Shown: positions 1 through 8,202 of the stretch, piece by piece
Layout: each line of letters opens with the position of its first letter
Position numbering within the stretch: the stretch's first letter is position 1
Assembly (NCBI RefSeq): GCF_019083995.1
Contig: NZ_JAHRCU010000002.1
Location: 1 to 64,000, forward strand
Direction of reading: 5' to 3'
Origin: Roseococcus sp. SDR
GTDB lineage: Bacteria > Pseudomonadota > Alphaproteobacteria > Acetobacterales > Acetobacteraceae
Length of the DNA: 64,000 nt
Notes under the pieces: model-generated
What the model was told of the DNA's origin: nothing
Database searches by the model: none
What the model saw: only the letters and a program-made list of their open reading frames with translations
Translations under genes and position numbers: made by a program

Positions 1-1
1 C

Positions 2-136
2 CCGGGCGCGGGCACGGAGGCGCAGCGCTGCGCCGCCACCCGCGCCGGCCTCGCCGTCGCGCCCGCCGCCTCGCGCGAGGCACGGGACCTCGCGCTGCGC
101 CTCACCACCCTGCCCGCCTGCGGAGCCACGCCATGA
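2..136 (+). CDS. 3' end of an unidentified upstream gene
   Basis: The frame open from base 2 encodes about 44 residues ending in LPACGATP before a TGA at 134-136. That stop overlaps the next gene's ATG as ATGA, the junction style used throughout this strand's operon, so I read it as the tail of a real gene cut by the window edge. The tail is rich in Ala, Arg and Leu with two cysteines. No domain can be recognised and no function is assigned. Confidence 0.5.
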   Translation, partial: PGAGTEAQRCAATRAGLAVAPAASREARDLALRLTTLPACGATP

Positions 137-1026
137 CCCCCGCCCGCCCCCTCGCCTTCCGCCTGCCGCTCATGAACGGCCCGGAGATCCGCACCGCGCA
201 GCTCGCCCTCATCCGCCAGGGCGCCCTGCGCGGCGAGGCGGATGGCGTCTTCGGCCCCATGACGCGCGATGCGGTCGCCACCTTCCAGCGGCGCGAGGGC
301 CTGGCCGCCGACGGCATCATCGGCCCCGAGACCTGGGCGCGCCTCACCGCGCAGCCCGCCCTCACCCGCCCGCGCCCCTGGGCCGAGGCGCTGCGCCCCT
401 ATCTGCCGCCGCTCAGCGACTGGCATGGCCGCGGCGAGCGCCGCTGGCGCCTGACGCCGCAGGGCCTGGCCATCGAGGGCCAGGCCCTGCCCGGCAACAC
501 GCCGCCCCGCATCGCCGCCGCCTGCTGGGCGCGCCACCAGACGCCGCTCGAAGCCGCCGCCCGCCGCTTCGCCGTGCCGGTGGAGCTGCTGCTCGCCACC
601 GCCTGCACCGAGAGCGGCGGTCGCGCCGAGGCGGTGCGCGAGGAGCCGGGCTTCACCTCCGACGCCGCCACGCCCCACCGCGTCTCGCCCGGCCTGATGC
701 AGACCCTCATTTCCTCCGCGCGCGAGGCGCTGGGCGACCCCCGGCTCGACCGCGCCGCCCTGCTGGACGCCGCGACCTCGGCCGCGGCGGGGGCCGCCTT
801 CATCGCCCGCCAGGCGCGCGTCACGGGCTTCGACCCGCCGCTCGTCGCCATCGCCTACAATGCCGGCAGCCTGCGCCCCGCTTCCAATCCCTGGGGCCTG
901 GTGCAGACGCAGCGCGGCAACGGCCATTTCCACGCCGACAGCTTCTGCGCCTTCTTCAACGACGCGCTGACCGTGACGCCCGCGCCGGCCGAGGACGTCC
1001 CGAATTTCCGGGCGCTGCTGTCATGA
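133..1026 (+). CDS. Peptidoglycan-binding / lytic transglycosylase-like protein
   Basis: This 297-residue protein has an N-terminal peptidoglycan-binding-1 repeat (about residues 15-72; GVFGPMTRDAVATFQ and DGIIGPETW are typical). The C-terminal half looks like a soluble lytic transglycosylase: TACTESGG places the candidate catalytic Glu at residue 160, followed by SPGLMQT (185-191) and AYNAGS (241-246), the three landmarks of the SLT fold. Such enzymes cleave the MurNAc-GlcNAc bond of peptidoglycan. No signal peptide is visible, so it may be exported by another route or act as a phage-type muramidase. It overlaps the genes on both sides by 4 bases, so it belongs to an operon with the DUF1194 gene. 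Confidence 0.75.
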   Translation: MTPARPLAFRLPLMNGPEIRTAQLALIRQGALRGEADGVFGPMTRDAVATFQRREGLAADGIIGPETWARLTAQPALTRPRPWAEALRPYLPPLSDWHGRGERRWRLTPQGLAIEGQALPGNTPPRIAAACWARHQTPLEAAARRFAVPVELLLATACTESGGRAEAVREEPGFTSDAATPHRVSPGLMQTLISSAREALGDPRLDRAALLDAATSAAAGAAFIARQARVTGFDPPLVAIAYNAGSLRPASNPWGLVQTQRGNGHFHADSFCAFFNDALTVTPAPAEDVPNFRALLS

Positions 1027-1616
1027 GCGCCTGCGCCCTGGCCCTGGTGCTCCTGCTCGACGCCAGCGCCTCCATCTTCCCCGCCGAATGGCAGCTCCAG
1101 GCCGAGGGCCATGCCGCCGCCTTCGAGGATGCCGCCGTGCAGCGCGCCATCACGCGCGGCCCGGGCGTGGCCGTCGCCGCCCTCTCCTTCAGCGACGAAG
1201 CTCGCGAGATGGTGCCCTGGCGCATCCTGCGCAGCGCGGCCGACGCGCAAGCCTTCGCGACGGCCCTGCGCGAGGCCCCACGCGGCGAGGTGGCCGGCAC
1301 CGATATCGGCGGCGCGATCTTCGCGGCCCTCGACCAGCTCGCCACCGCCCCCTGCGCGCCGGAGGAGGAGGTGATCGACCTCGTCACCGACGGCGAATCC
1401 GCCGAGGCCCGCACCCACCAGGCCCGCGCCTATGCGGAGGCCCAGGGCGTGCGCGTGAACGCGCTCGGCGTCGGCCCGCCCGAGGCGGGCGACTGGCTGC
1501 GCGAACACGCCATCACACCGGGCGGCTTCGCCATGGCCGCCCCCGACTGGGCGAGCTTCGCCGCCGCCATCCGCCGCAAGGTGACGCTGGAACTGGCGCA
1601 GGCGGGGCTTCGATGA
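1023..1616 (+). CDS. DUF1194 (von Willebrand factor A-like) protein
   Basis: This 197-residue protein is a single vWA-like domain of the DUF1194 type. The metal-ion-dependent adhesion site is visible: DASAS at about residues 13-17, a GTDIGGAI threonine loop near residue 93, and LVTDGES near residue 120. It starts almost directly on the first beta strand, so I see no cleavable signal peptide, though the hydrophobic start might act as a short export signal. The family has no established function; metal-dependent protein binding is the expected chemistry. The ATG overlaps the stop of the transglycosylase-like gene, suggesting coupled translation. Confidence 0.8.
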   Translation: MSACALALVLLLDASASIFPAEWQLQAEGHAAAFEDAAVQRAITRGPGVAVAALSFSDEAREMVPWRILRSAADAQAFATALREAPRGEVAGTDIGGAIFAALDQLATAPCAPEEEVIDLVTDGESAEARTHQARAYAEAQGVRVNALGVGPPEAGDWLREHAITPGGFAMAAPDWASFAAAIRRKVTLELAQAGLR

Positions 1617-1643
1617 TCCAATGCGGGCCAGGAGGAGACCCGC

Positions 1644-2096
1644 ATGCCCATCATCCGCCCGGTCCGGCGCGAGGATCACGCCGGCTGGCTGCCGCTCTGG
1701 GCCGGCTACAACGCCTTCTACGAACGCGTGGGGCCGACCGCGCTCGACCCCGCCATCACGGCCATGACCTGGGCGCGCTTCTTCGACCCCTATGAGCCGG
1801 TCTTCGCGCTCGTCGCCGAGCAGGAGGGCCAGCTGCTCGGCCTCACGCATTTTCTCTATCACCGCAGCACCACCGCGATCGGCCCCAATTGCTACCTGCA
1901 GGACCTCTTCACCACGCCTGAGGCGCGCGGCCAGGGCGTCGGCCGCGCCCTGATCGAGGCGGTCTGCGCCCGCGCGAAGAACGATGGCGCGGCGCGCGTC
2001 TATTGGCAGACGCATGAGACCAATGCCGCGGGCCGCCTGCTCTACGACAAGGTCGCGAAGCATCTCGGCTTCATCGTGTACACGCGGGTTCTCTGA
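1644..2096 (+). CDS. GNAT family N-acetyltransferase
   Basis: A 150-residue single-domain GNAT acetyltransferase that would transfer acetyl from acetyl-CoA to an unknown amine. Motif A, the CoA pyrophosphate loop, is clear as ARGQGVGRALI near residue 95, preceded by the strand LQDLFTTPE. The C-terminal YDKVAKHLGFIVYTR is the usual motif B end of the fold. A good ribosome site (AGGAGG, 1629-1634) precedes the ATG. The stop overlaps the next ATG as TGATG, tying expression to the keto-deoxygluconate genes, although no substrate link is evident. Confidence 0.85.
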   Translation: MPIIRPVRREDHAGWLPLWAGYNAFYERVGPTALDPAITAMTWARFFDPYEPVFALVAEQEGQLLGLTHFLYHRSTTAIGPNCYLQDLFTTPEARGQGVGRALIEAVCARAKNDGAARVYWQTHETNAAGRLLYDKVAKHLGFIVYTRVL

Positions 2097-2707
2097 TGCA
2101 TCCCATCGTCACGCAGCTCCGCACCGCGCGGATCATTCCCGTCATCCGCACCAGCACGGCCGCGCACGCCGCGACCGCCGTGGCCTGGCTGCGCGAGGTG
2201 GGCATCACCACCATCGAGATCACGCTGACCACGCCCGATGCGGTGGCGCTGATCCGCGAACTCGCCGCCGACCCCGCGCTGCTGGTGGGCGCGGGCACCG
2301 TGCCCGATGCGGCGACGGCGCGGGCCTGCCTGGAGGCCGGCGCGAAATTCCTGGTCACGCCCTGGGTGGACGCCGAGGTCTGCGCCGTGGCGCGCGCGGC
2401 GGGTGCCGCCATGCTGCCCGGCGCCTTCACGCCGACCGAGGTGCGCGCGGCGCTGCAAGCCGGGGCGGACGCGGTGAAGATCTTCCCCGCCTCCAGCGGC
2501 GGCCCCGCGCATCTCAAGGCGCTGCGCTCCGTCTTCCCCGGCGTTGCCTTCTGCCCGACCGGCGGCGTGGACCCGCGCAACACCGCCGAATGGTTCGCCG
2601 CCGGCGCCGCCTTCGTCGGCATGGGCGGCAAGCTCGCCGACGAAGCGCTGATCGCCGCCGGCGACAAGGCCGCGCTCCAGGCCGCCGCAAGGGCCGCGCT
2701 GGCATGA
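2096..2707 (+). CDS. 2-dehydro-3-deoxy-phosphogluconate/phosphogalactonate aldolase
   Basis: A 203-residue class I aldolase of the KDPG/KDPGal family that splits 2-keto-3-deoxy-6-phospho-sugar acids into pyruvate and glyceraldehyde 3-phosphate. Family landmarks are the IEITLTTPDA strand with its catalytic Glu, VGAGTV, LVTPW, LPGAFTPTE, the Schiff-base lysine in VKIFPASS, and the phosphate-binding FCPTGGVD. Length is normal. It overlaps the downstream KDG kinase by ATGA; kinase plus aldolase forms the lower part of sugar-acid catabolism. Whether the physiological substrate is the gluconate or galactonate isomer cannot be told from the sequence. Confidence 0.88.
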   Translation: MHPIVTQLRTARIIPVIRTSTAAHAATAVAWLREVGITTIEITLTTPDAVALIRELAADPALLVGAGTVPDAATARACLEAGAKFLVTPWVDAEVCAVARAAGAAMLPGAFTPTEVRAALQAGADAVKIFPASSGGPAHLKALRSVFPGVAFCPTGGVDPRNTAEWFAAGAAFVGMGGKLADEALIAAGDKAALQAAARAALA

Positions 2708-3627
2708 CGCCCGAGCTGCTCTGCCTGGGCGAGCCCATGCTGGAGCTGAACCGCCAGCCCCCGGATGCCGAGGGCCGCGCGCTCTACCTGGAAGGCTTCG
2801 GCGGCGACAGCTCCAACGCCGCGATCGCCGCGGCACGCCAGGGCGCCTCGGTCGGCTACATCTCCGCCATCGGCGAGGACCCGGCCGGCCGCGCCTTCCG
2901 CGCGCTCTGGAGCGAGGAGGGCGTGGATCACCGCTTCGTCCGCACCGACCCGGCCGCTCCCACCGGCCTCTACCTCGTCACGCATGACGCGTCCGGCCAC
3001 CACTTCGCCTTCTTCCGCAGCGGCTCCGCCGCCAGCCGCATGGGGCCGGAGGAATTGCCGGCCGAGGCCATCGCCAGTGCCCGCATCCTGCACCTCTCCG
3101 GCATCAGCCAGGCCATCTCGAATGCCGCCTGCGACGCCGGCTTCCGCGCCATCGAGCTGGCCCGCGCGGCCGGTGTGCGCGTCTCCTACGACACCAATCT
3201 GCGCCTGCGCCTCTGGCCGGCCGCACGCGCCGCCGCCGTGATCCATGCCGCGATCGCCCAGGCCGACATCGCGCTGCCCTCGCTGGAGGACGCAACCGCA
3301 CTGACCGGCCTCTCGGAGCCTGATGCGGTGGTGGATTTCTACCTGCGCCTCTGCCCGCTGGTGGTGCTGAAATGCGGCGCGGCCGGCGCGCTGGTGGCGA
3401 CGCGCGAGGCCCGCCATCGCATCACCGCGCATCGCGTGCGAAGCCTGGACGCGACTGGCGCGGGTGACACCTTCTGCGGCGCCTTCCTGGCCCGCACACT
3501 GGCCGGCGATGACCCCTTCACCGCCGCGCGCTATGCCAATGCGGCGGCCGCGCTGGCGACCACCGGCTATGGCGCCGTGGCTCCCATTCCGCGCCCCGAT
3601 GCGGTCCGCGCGCTGCTGGGCGCTTAG
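2704..3627 (+). CDS. kdgK: 2-keto-3-deoxygluconate kinase (PfkB/ribokinase family)
   Basis: A 307-residue sugar kinase that phosphorylates 2-keto-3-deoxygluconate to KDPG, the substrate of the aldolase encoded just upstream. PfkB signature 1 appears as GFGGDSSNAAIAAARQG near residue 38. Signature 2 is DATGAGDTFCGAF near residue 252, containing the catalytic Asp and the anion hole. YDTNLRLRLW near residue 162 is characteristic of KDG kinases rather than fructokinases. The ATG sits inside the aldolase stop (ATGA). The gene ends 3 bases before the convergent hydrogenase-like operon, with no visible terminator between them. Confidence 0.87.
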   Translation: MTPELLCLGEPMLELNRQPPDAEGRALYLEGFGGDSSNAAIAAARQGASVGYISAIGEDPAGRAFRALWSEEGVDHRFVRTDPAAPTGLYLVTHDASGHHFAFFRSGSAASRMGPEELPAEAIASARILHLSGISQAISNAACDAGFRAIELARAAGVRVSYDTNLRLRLWPAARAAAVIHAAIAQADIALPSLEDATALTGLSEPDAVVDFYLRLCPLVVLKCGAAGALVATREARHRITAHRVRSLDATGAGDTFCGAFLARTLAGDDPFTAARYANAAAALATTGYGAVAPIPRPDAVRALLGA

Positions 3628-3630
3628 GCC

Positions 3631-4152
3631 TTAGCCATTCGCCTCGATGAGCGCGAGCAAGCCTTCCAGGATCTGCTCCGGCGCGGGCGGGCAGCCAGGG
3701 ATGACGAGGTCCACCGGCAGTGCCGCCTCGACCCCGCCCAGCACGGCATAGCTGCCGCGAAACACGCCGCCATCCGCCGCGCAATCGCCCAGCGCCACCA
3801 CCCAGCACGGGTCGGGCGTCGCCGCCCGCGCGCGCATGAGCGCCTCGGCCATGTTGCGCGTCAGCGGCCCGGTGACGAGCAGGATGTCGGCATGGCGGGG
3901 GCTCGCCACGAAGCGCAACCCGAAGCGCTCCAGATCATGCGCCACATTCTGCAGCGCATTCACCTCCAGCTCGCAGCCATTGCAGCTGCCCGCATCCACC
4001 TGGCGGATGGCGAGCGAACGCCCCAACCGCGCCTCGGCTGCCTCGGCCAGGCGCGCGCGCAACTCCTCGACGATCTCGGGCGGGGTGGGCGGCGGGGCCG
4101 CGTCGGTGAGCGGGCGGGAGACGAGGTTGCGCAGCAGCTTCGGAATCAGCAT
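3631..4152 (-). CDS. NuoB/HyfI-like small subunit of a hydrogenase-4-related complex
   Basis: A 173-residue homologue of the NuoB/HycG/HyfI subunit that carries the proximal [4Fe-4S] cluster. All four ligands are present: C57 and C60 in SCNGCELE, C124 in LGDCAADGG and C154 in IPGCPPAPE. It should be a peripheral membrane subunit passing electrons between the large subunit and the membrane arm. It is the last gene of the operon; its ATG shares a base with the stop of the glyoxalase-fold gene (TGATG). Intact cluster ligands next to a large subunit without nickel ligands suggest a redox-active but non-hydrogenase complex. Confidence 0.85.
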   Translation of the reverse strand: MLIPKLLRNLVSRPLTDAAPPPTPPEIVEELRARLAEAAEARLGRSLAIRQVDAGSCNGCELEVNALQNVAHDLERFGLRFVASPRHADILLVTGPLTRNMAEALMRARAATPDPCWVVALGDCAADGGVFRGSYAVLGGVEAALPVDLVIPGCPPAPEQILEGLLALIEANG

Positions 4153-4529
4153 CAGGCGCCCTCCATCGCTTCCGTGAAGACCAGGCGATTGCCGAAGGGA
4201 TCGGCCACCTCCATGTCGCGCCAACCCCAGGGCTGCTGCACGATGCCGGGCCGCGCGTGGCGATAATGCTTCGCCGTCAGTTCCGCATGCAGGGCATCCA
4301 GGCCCGTCATGCGCAGCAGCAGTTTCGTCCCCGGCGTGCCGTCGCCGAAATGCTCGCTGAGGAACAGCAGCAGCGCCCCGCGCGAAACCTGCGCGAAGAC
4401 CGGCGCGTCGGCGTCGAAGCGATGCTCCCAATCCCAGCTCATGCCGAGGAAATCCACGTAGAACTCCCGCGCCTTCGCGAGGTCGAAGATGCGCAGCACG
4501 GGGATGGTGGCGTCGAAGCGCGGCGTCAC
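4152..4529 (-). CDS. Glyoxalase/bleomycin-resistance (VOC) superfamily protein
   Basis: A 125-residue vicinal-oxygen-chelate protein starting at a GTG that overlaps the large-subunit stop as GTGA. The paired beta-alpha-beta-beta-beta modules are visible, beginning TIPVLRIFDLAKAREFYVDFLG and closing with WRDMEVADPFGNRLVFTE, the standard VOC ending. It resembles the small glyoxalase superfamily proteins related to bleomycin-resistance proteins. Such proteins bind or modify small molecules; no substrate can be inferred. Its placement between two core subunits of a membrane redox complex, coupled at both ends, is unexpected and suggests co-regulation with it. Confidence 0.8.
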   Translation of the reverse strand: MTPRFDATIPVLRIFDLAKAREFYVDFLGMSWDWEHRFDADAPVFAQVSRGALLLFLSEHFGDGTPGTKLLLRMTGLDALHAELTAKHYRHARPGIVQQPWGWRDMEVADPFGNRLVFTEAMEGA

Positions 4530-6010
4530 AGGTCCACCCCGCTGTAGCTGCCATTGATGCTTTTGTTGATCAGCGGGAAATCGGCCACGATATTGCCGAT
4601 CACCGCGGCCTCCAGCAGCGGCCAATGCAGCCAGGACGGGTCGCGCAGCATGCAGGCCTCGATCCCGCCCCCGCCGTCCAGCCGCATCCAGGCGAGGCAC
4701 TCGCCGCGGAAGCCCTCCACCAGCGCGATGCCCTCGCCGCCGCGCGGCGGCAGCTGCACCGTCAGCTCGCCCTCCGGCAGGCTCGGCAGCAGCTCGCGCA
4801 GGAAGGCCAGGGATTGCAGCACCTCGGCGTAACGCTGCCGCCAGCGCGCATCCACATCGGCGCCGGACTGCGTCACCAGCGCCTCGGGCGCCAGTTCGCC
4901 CGTCAGCAGCCGCGCGTCAAAGCCGCGGCCGGCGGCGCGCCCCACCACGCCGCCCGGCGCGAAAGCAGCGACCAGCCAGGGCTCCATGATGCCCGTGCCG
5001 AGCACGCGGTCCTGCAGGCTGGCATGGCCTTCGTAGAGCGCGAGGATCGCGGGCAACTCAGCCTCGATCGCGCTGAGCGCCGCCAGCAGCGCCGCCACGC
5101 CGTCAGGCGCCACATCCTGCGCGACGCCGCCCGGCAGCACGCGATCCATCATCAGCCGGTGGCCGAAGGCGTCACGCTGCGCGCGCAGCAGCCCCTCGCG
5201 CAGCCAGCCGCAGCGCGCATGGATCACCGCGAAGGCCGCATCATTGGCGATGAAGCCGAGGTCGTTCAGGTGATTGTGCAGCCGCTCCAGCTCCAGCATG
5301 GCGGCGCGCAGGGCCTGCGCGCGCGGCGGCGCCTCCACCTCCAGCGCGGCCTCCGCCGCGCGCGCGAAAGCCAGCGAATGCGCGACGGTGGTGTCGCCCG
5401 AAAGCCGCGCCGCGAAGCGCGCCGCGGCGCGCGGCGGCTTGCCCTGCATGAGCGAGAGCGTGCCCTTGTGCACATAACCAAGCCGCGCCTCGAGCCGGAC
5501 GATGATCTCGCCCTGCACATGGAAGCGGAAATGCCCGGGCTCGATCACGCCGGCATGGATGGGGCCGACCGGGATGATGTGAACGCCCTCGCCCGCCACC
5601 GGCAGGAACTCCATCGGCTTGGCTTCCGGCGCCTGTGCCACCGGCCGCGCCGAGAGCGGCGCCAGCAGCGGCCAGCGGCCGTGATCGAGGAAGGGCCGCG
5701 CATCCGTGCCGCCCTCGGCCTCGATGCCCCAGAGGTCGCGCAGCATCCGCTCGAACAGCGCGGCGGAGGGCCAGCGCGGCGAGAGGGCGGGGATGCGCCC
5801 CTCCTCCGCCGGCACGGAGGCGAGCAGCACCTCCAGCCGCGTCTCATCCAGGAAGGCCGCATGGGCGAAGCCCGGCTCGCCCCAGAGGCCCAGCAGCGCG
5901 AAGCCGGGCACGGGCGCCAGATCGGCCCAGCGGCGCTGGTCGAGCAGGAAGCGCGGCCAAGGGGTGCAGCCCATCCGCTGGCCGGATTCGATGAGGGTGC
6001 GCAGGCTCAT
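4526..6010 (-). CDS. HyfG/HycE-like large subunit lacking nickel ligands
   Basis: A 494-residue fusion of a NuoC-like N-terminal part (about residues 1-125, with PSAALFERMLRDLWG) and a NuoD/hydrogenase-large-subunit part (about 140-494, with VGPIHAGVIEPGHFRF and LEARLGYVHKG). Group 4 hydrogenases carry RxCGxC at the first nickel site; here it reads RLSGDT (202-207). The C-terminal CxxC is also absent: the protein ends INKSINGSYSGVDL. Both pairs of Ni-Fe cysteines are therefore missing, as in energy-converting hydrogenase-related (Ehr) complexes. The start ATG overlaps the stop of the HyfF-like gene. It should sit on the cytoplasmic face of the complex. Confidence 0.85.
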   Translation of the reverse strand: MSLRTLIESGQRMGCTPWPRFLLDQRRWADLAPVPGFALLGLWGEPGFAHAAFLDETRLEVLLASVPAEEGRIPALSPRWPSAALFERMLRDLWGIEAEGGTDARPFLDHGRWPLLAPLSARPVAQAPEAKPMEFLPVAGEGVHIIPVGPIHAGVIEPGHFRFHVQGEIIVRLEARLGYVHKGTLSLMQGKPPRAAARFAARLSGDTTVAHSLAFARAAEAALEVEAPPRAQALRAAMLELERLHNHLNDLGFIANDAAFAVIHARCGWLREGLLRAQRDAFGHRLMMDRVLPGGVAQDVAPDGVAALLAALSAIEAELPAILALYEGHASLQDRVLGTGIMEPWLVAAFAPGGVVGRAAGRGFDARLLTGELAPEALVTQSGADVDARWRQRYAEVLQSLAFLRELLPSLPEGELTVQLPPRGGEGIALVEGFRGECLAWMRLDGGGGIEACMLRDPSWLHWPLLEAAVIGNIVADFPLINKSINGSYSGVDL

Positions 6011-7422
6011 GTCAGCGCCCTCGCCGCTTCGAGCAGCATGGCCGCGAGCGGCCCGGGCAGCGCCACGCCGAGGATCATCGCCAGCACGAGGTGACCCCAG
6101 AGCGGCAGCAGCGTGGCGAGGCCGGCCTCCATCGGCGCGGGCTGCGGCGTGGGCAGGCCAAAACAGAGGCGCTGCATGGCGTGCAGCAGCGCCGTGCCCG
6201 CCACCAGCAGGCCGAAGATCAGCAGCGGCAGCAGCCAGGGCGCCTCCCGCCCCATGGCGGTGGCCAGCAGCAATTCCGAGGCGAAGAGGCTGAAGGGCGG
6301 GAGCCCCGCCAGCGCCGCCATGGCCAAAGCGAGGCCCCAGCCCAAGGCGGGATGCGAGGTCGCAAGCCCGCCGATCGCCGCCATGTGCTGCGCGCCCTTG
6401 ATCCGCACCGCGCGCCCCACGGCAAAGAAGGCCGCCGACTTCACCAGCGAATGCCCCCAGAGATGCAAGAGCCCCGCCATATGCCCCGCGACACCGCCCA
6501 CCCCGAAGGCGATGGCCGTGATGCCCATATGCTCGATGCTGCTCCAGCCGAAGAGTCGCTTCGCATCGCGCCGCCGCCAGAGCGAGAAGCCCGCCAGCAG
6601 CAGCGTGACGAGGCCCATCACGATCAGGAAGGGCCCAGGCGGGATGGCCTCCGGATGCGCCGCCACGATGCTCTTGCCGCGCAGGATGCCCAGCATGGCC
6701 GCATTCAGCAGCAGGCCCGAGAGCACGGCGGCGATGGGCGTCGGCCCCTCGGCATGCGCATCGGGCAGCCAGGAATGCAGCGGCGCAAGCCCCGCCTTGG
6801 TGCCGAAGCCCACCAGCAGGAAAATGAAGGCGAGGTTCAGCAGGCCCGCATCCGCCCGTGGCGCCAGCGCGCGGAGCGCCGTGTAGGAGAGCTGCCCCTC
6901 CGCATGCCCCGCCACCGGCTGTGCGGCCAGCGCCAGCACGATCAGCCCGAACAAGGCGAGGGCGATGCCCACACCGCAAAGGATGAAGAACTTCCACGCG
7001 GCCTCGATCGCAGCCGGCGTGCGGTGCAGGGCCACCATCAGCACGCAGGCCAGCGTGCCCGCCTCGATCGCCACCCACATCACGCCGAGATTATCGGCCA
7101 GAAGTGCGAGGAAATGCGCCGCCATGAAGCCCTGGAAGGCGGCGTGATAGGCGCGGTTCTGGCGGGTGTCGAAGCCGTCGCCCGCAATGTCCTGCGCCGA
7201 GAACACCGCCGTGCCGAAGCCCACGATGGCCGCGATCAGCACGAAGGGTGTGTTCAGCGCATCCGCCCGCAGCCAGCCGCCCCCGGCGGGCTCGCCCAGC
7301 AGCAGCAGCGCGAGCAGGAGCGTGACGCCGGAGGCCAGGATGTTCAGCTGCGCCGCGCGCGCCGGCAGCGCCGCGCACAAGGCCGCGGCCAGCGCCGGGA
7401 CGAGGATGAGCCAGAGCGTCAT
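6007..7422 (-). CDS. HyfF-like proton-pumping membrane subunit (NuoN/L family)
   Basis: A 471-residue polytopic membrane protein of the proton-translocating NADH dehydrogenase/Mrp antiporter superfamily, closest in type to hydrogenase-4 subunit F. About 13 hydrophobic segments are visible. The core pump motif GTKAGLAPLHSWLPDAHAEGP lies near residues 213-233, and the histidine helix HLWGHSLVKSAAFF follows near 320. It overlaps the HyfE-like gene upstream by 4 bases and the large-subunit gene downstream by 4 bases. The expected role is ion translocation driven by electron transfer in the peripheral arm. Confidence 0.86.
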   Translation of the reverse strand: MTLWLILVPALAAALCAALPARAAQLNILASGVTLLLALLLLGEPAGGGWLRADALNTPFVLIAAIVGFGTAVFSAQDIAGDGFDTRQNRAYHAAFQGFMAAHFLALLADNLGVMWVAIEAGTLACVLMVALHRTPAAIEAAWKFFILCGVGIALALFGLIVLALAAQPVAGHAEGQLSYTALRALAPRADAGLLNLAFIFLLVGFGTKAGLAPLHSWLPDAHAEGPTPIAAVLSGLLLNAAMLGILRGKSIVAAHPEAIPPGPFLIVMGLVTLLLAGFSLWRRRDAKRLFGWSSIEHMGITAIAFGVGGVAGHMAGLLHLWGHSLVKSAAFFAVGRAVRIKGAQHMAAIGGLATSHPALGWGLALAMAALAGLPPFSLFASELLLATAMGREAPWLLPLLIFGLLVAGTALLHAMQRLCFGLPTPQPAPMEAGLATLLPLWGHLVLAMILGVALPGPLAAMLLEAARALT

Positions 7423-8090
7423 GTGCCCTCGCCCCGGTGCGGATCGAGCACGGAGGTGTCGAGGCTGTCGAAGCGCTCATGCAGCACGCGCGCGAAGACA
7501 CCCGCGATGACGGCGATGACCAGCACCAGCCCGGCGGTCGAAAGCTCCACCACCAGCGGCATGCCGGCCACGCCCACAGCCGCCAGCACGAGGCCATTCT
7601 CCAGCGTCATCAGCCCCGCGATCTGCGCCAGCGCCGTCCGCCGCGTCACCATCATGAGCAGCCCCAGCAGCACGACGGAGAGCGCGATGGCCAGATCCTC
7701 CCGCGCCAGCGCCCTGGCACCCGCGGTGGCCGGCAGGACGACGAGGATGCTGAGCCCCACCAGCAGGAAGCCCGCGATCATGCTGGCGCCGATGCCGGAG
7801 GCCGGTTCCGCACGCCGTGCCGGTGGCAATTGCATCACGAGCCGCCGCAGATAGATCGGGATCAGCACACCCTTGGCGGCCAGCGCGATGACGGCGGTGA
7901 TGTAGAGTTGCGGCGCGCCCTGCACATGGCCCTGCCAGGCCGCCGCCAGCGCCAGCACCACGCCCTGCAAGGCCAGCGCATTCACCAGCGCGAAGATCCG
8001 CCGCTGATAGAGCAGCACGAAGGAAATCAGCAGCATGCCGCCGCCCAGCACATGCGCCACGTCGTAGGAGGTGTCGCCGAAGCCCATCAC
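7419..8090 (-). CDS. HyfE-like membrane subunit
   Basis: A 223-residue integral membrane protein matching hydrogenase-4 component E in size, in its roughly seven hydrophobic segments, and in its position between the HyfC-like and HyfF-like genes. The charged segment AAKGVLIPIYLRRLV near residue 75 corresponds to the conserved lysine-bearing helix of NuoK-like modules. Two adjacent ATGs (8090 and 8087) are possible starts; I take the first. A 113-base gap holding a tandem hairpin repeat separates it from the upstream gene, unlike the tight overlaps elsewhere in this operon. Confidence 0.83.
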   Translation of the reverse strand: MMGFGDTSYDVAHVLGGGMLLISFVLLYQRRIFALVNALALQGVVLALAAAWQGHVQGAPQLYITAVIALAAKGVLIPIYLRRLVMQLPPARRAEPASGIGASMIAGFLLVGLSILVVLPATAGARALAREDLAIALSVVLLGLLMMVTRRTALAQIAGLMTLENGLVLAAVGVAGMPLVVELSTAGLVLVIAVIAGVFARVLHERFDSLDTSVLDPHRGEGT

Positions 8091-8093
8091 CCT

Positions 8094-8202
8094 GCCTCCG
8101 ATGGTCGGAGCGGCGAAAGCCGCGGAGAGCTGAATCGGTGGCCCGGCAACGCCTCCGATGGTCGGAGCGGCGAAAGCCGCGGGGAGCTGAATCGGCGGCC
8201 CA
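8094..8202. repeat. Tandem 57-base REP-like hairpin repeat
   Basis: Two direct copies of a 57-base unit begin at 8094 and 8151. They are near-identical, with a few substitutions and a diverged end in the second copy. Each copy holds two adjacent hairpins: CTCCGA-TGG-TCGGAG, and GCGGC-GAAA-GCCGC with a stable GNRA tetraloop. The block fills the HyfC-HyfE intercistronic space and would be transcribed as four stem-loops. This resembles REP-type palindromic elements that alter mRNA stability within operons. No coding potential is assigned. Confidence 0.8.
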
